Assembly (NCBI GenBank): GCA_907165065.1
Contig: OU015541.1
Span: 14,634,501-14,698,500 of the forward strand
Length of the DNA stretch: 64,000 nucleotides
Direction: 5' to 3'
Source: Caprimulgus europaeus
Lineage: Eukaryota > Chordata > Aves > Caprimulgiformes > Caprimulgidae
Shown piece by piece: positions 63,392 to 64,000 of the stretch. The stretch's first letter is position 1, and every line of letters starts with the position of its first letter. The position numbers were made by a program, and so were the translations under genes. The notes beneath the pieces were generated by a model. The model saw only the letters and a program-made list of their open reading frames with translations, searched no databases and was not told the DNA's origin.

Positions 63392-63538
63392 TGCAATAGT
63401 TTCACTGGGCTGGCCCTTGGCCAGCAGCCAACACAACTGTTCACCCACTTTCCCCCCCAACCCCAGGGGGTAGGGGAGAGGATTGGGGGCAAGAATTTAA
63501 AAGGCTTGTAGGTTGAGATAAAAATAATTTAATAATAG
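63392..63538 (-). mobile_element. ERVL-type LTR, 3' end only, interrupted
   Basis: The plus strand shows the antisense LTR end: TGCAATAGTTTCACTGGGCT, the CACCCACTTTCCCCCCC block, GGGTAGGGGAGAGGATTGG and GTTGAGATAAAAATAATTTA. This mirrors the right ends of the sense LTRs at 32.6, 36.0 and 39.7 kb. It stops abruptly at 63538, where another LTR begins. Confidence 0.75.
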
Positions 63539-64000
63539 TGTTACCGAAAATCCGGAATAAGAAACTTATCAACACCACTGTGATGCGGATAAGCAGACAC
63601 TTCTTTATTACGGCCGGGTGCGTGAGTGAGTCCTCTCACGATCAGCGCACACCATGCCCCAAAATCATACATCTTATATAGAGCTTACTCGTATGTATTC
63701 ATTAAGTAGTCATACATAAATGTGTTATTCACCTTTTGCTTACGAACATGGTTTCTTGGCAGGCATCTATAAACCATTACAGTAGACTTCCCTTTCCTGG
63801 CAACACCTACACAGCGTTACAGTAGGCTTCTCTTCCCATTGTTTCCCCATTCTCATTAATCCAGATTTTGACAGCTACACGTATTCTTCTAGTTTTCCAT
63901 ATAGGTATCATAAATCAGTTTACAGGTCAGCTTGTACTTGTTACGTAAGCTACGGTTCCTACCAAATGATTCTGACCAATCCCTTCGGCCTTAGTACAGG
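63539..64000 (-). mobile_element. Second copy of the 42.0 kb LTR, cut by window end
   Basis: Begins TGTTACCGAAAA and aligns base for base with 41989-42490 except that one 40-bp U3 repeat unit is absent (the single full unit is at 63771-63810). Minus-strand TATATAAG (plus 63673-63680) and AATAAA (plus 63604-63609) are intact. It is inserted into the antisense ERVL LTR at 63392-63538. Because sense is leftwards, any proviral interior would lie beyond the right edge of the window. Confidence 0.9.

Noticed and set aside
41989..64000. The two TGTTAC LTRs as 5' and 3' LTRs of one element
   Set aside because: They are 21.5 kb apart with ordinary sequence between; the first has its own 4-bp duplication and the second sits inside a different LTR.
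1..64000. tRNA, rRNA, CRISPR arrays or microbial-type operons
   Set aside because: No cloverleaf, rRNA motif or regularly spaced repeat-spacer array was seen by eye; the composition and repeats are those of a vertebrate nuclear genome.

Overview
This window looks like nuclear DNA from a bird. It has many 5'-truncated CR1 LINEs with the typical avian 3' end (octamer repeats of the ATTCTGTG type), solo ERVL-type LTRs of a kind common in bird genomes, and one GC-rich CpG island set in AT-richer, gene-poor sequence. The CR1 and LTR set suggests a neoavian (non-galliform) species, but I cannot name it. I find no complete protein-coding gene. Almost all open frames are chance, CR1 reverse-transcriptase remnants, or by-products of the CpG island and of a hexamer repeat.

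Layout. From 1 to about 31 kb the DNA is mostly unassigned non-coding sequence. It carries two very old CR1-like remnants (3.8-4.1 kb and 7.0-7.3 kb), a decayed ERVL LTR (4.2-4.8 kb), dispersed CR1 pieces on both strands, and a probable minus-strand retroviral LTR with an adjoining polypurine tract (28.4-28.9 kb). From 31 to 39.7 kb is a dense repeat block: an (ATGGAG)n minisatellite, three same-orientation ERVL LTRs (one split by a CR1, one with a clean 5-bp target-site duplication), and two CR1 copies that keep reverse-transcriptase sequence. The third LTR ends only tens of bases before the CpG island (about 39.74-41.42 kb).

The CpG island has tandem GC boxes and several consensus splice donors. 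It is probably the promoter and first exon of a gene that I cannot identify, most likely transcribed rightwards. If so, 41.4-64 kb would be intron or downstream non-coding DNA. That part holds a minus-strand LTR with 4-bp target duplications (41.99-42.63 kb), a 34-bp minisatellite, three CR1 copies (one with an open 198-codon tail), and, at the right edge, a second copy of the same LTR inserted into an antisense ERVL LTR and cut by the window end.

The most notable observations are the mosaic similarity and different internal repeat number of the two related LTRs, the LTR that abuts the CpG island, a near-perfect 37-nt hairpin at 6.66 kb, and the layered insertions that give relative ages. I see no sign of an undescribed multi-gene system.
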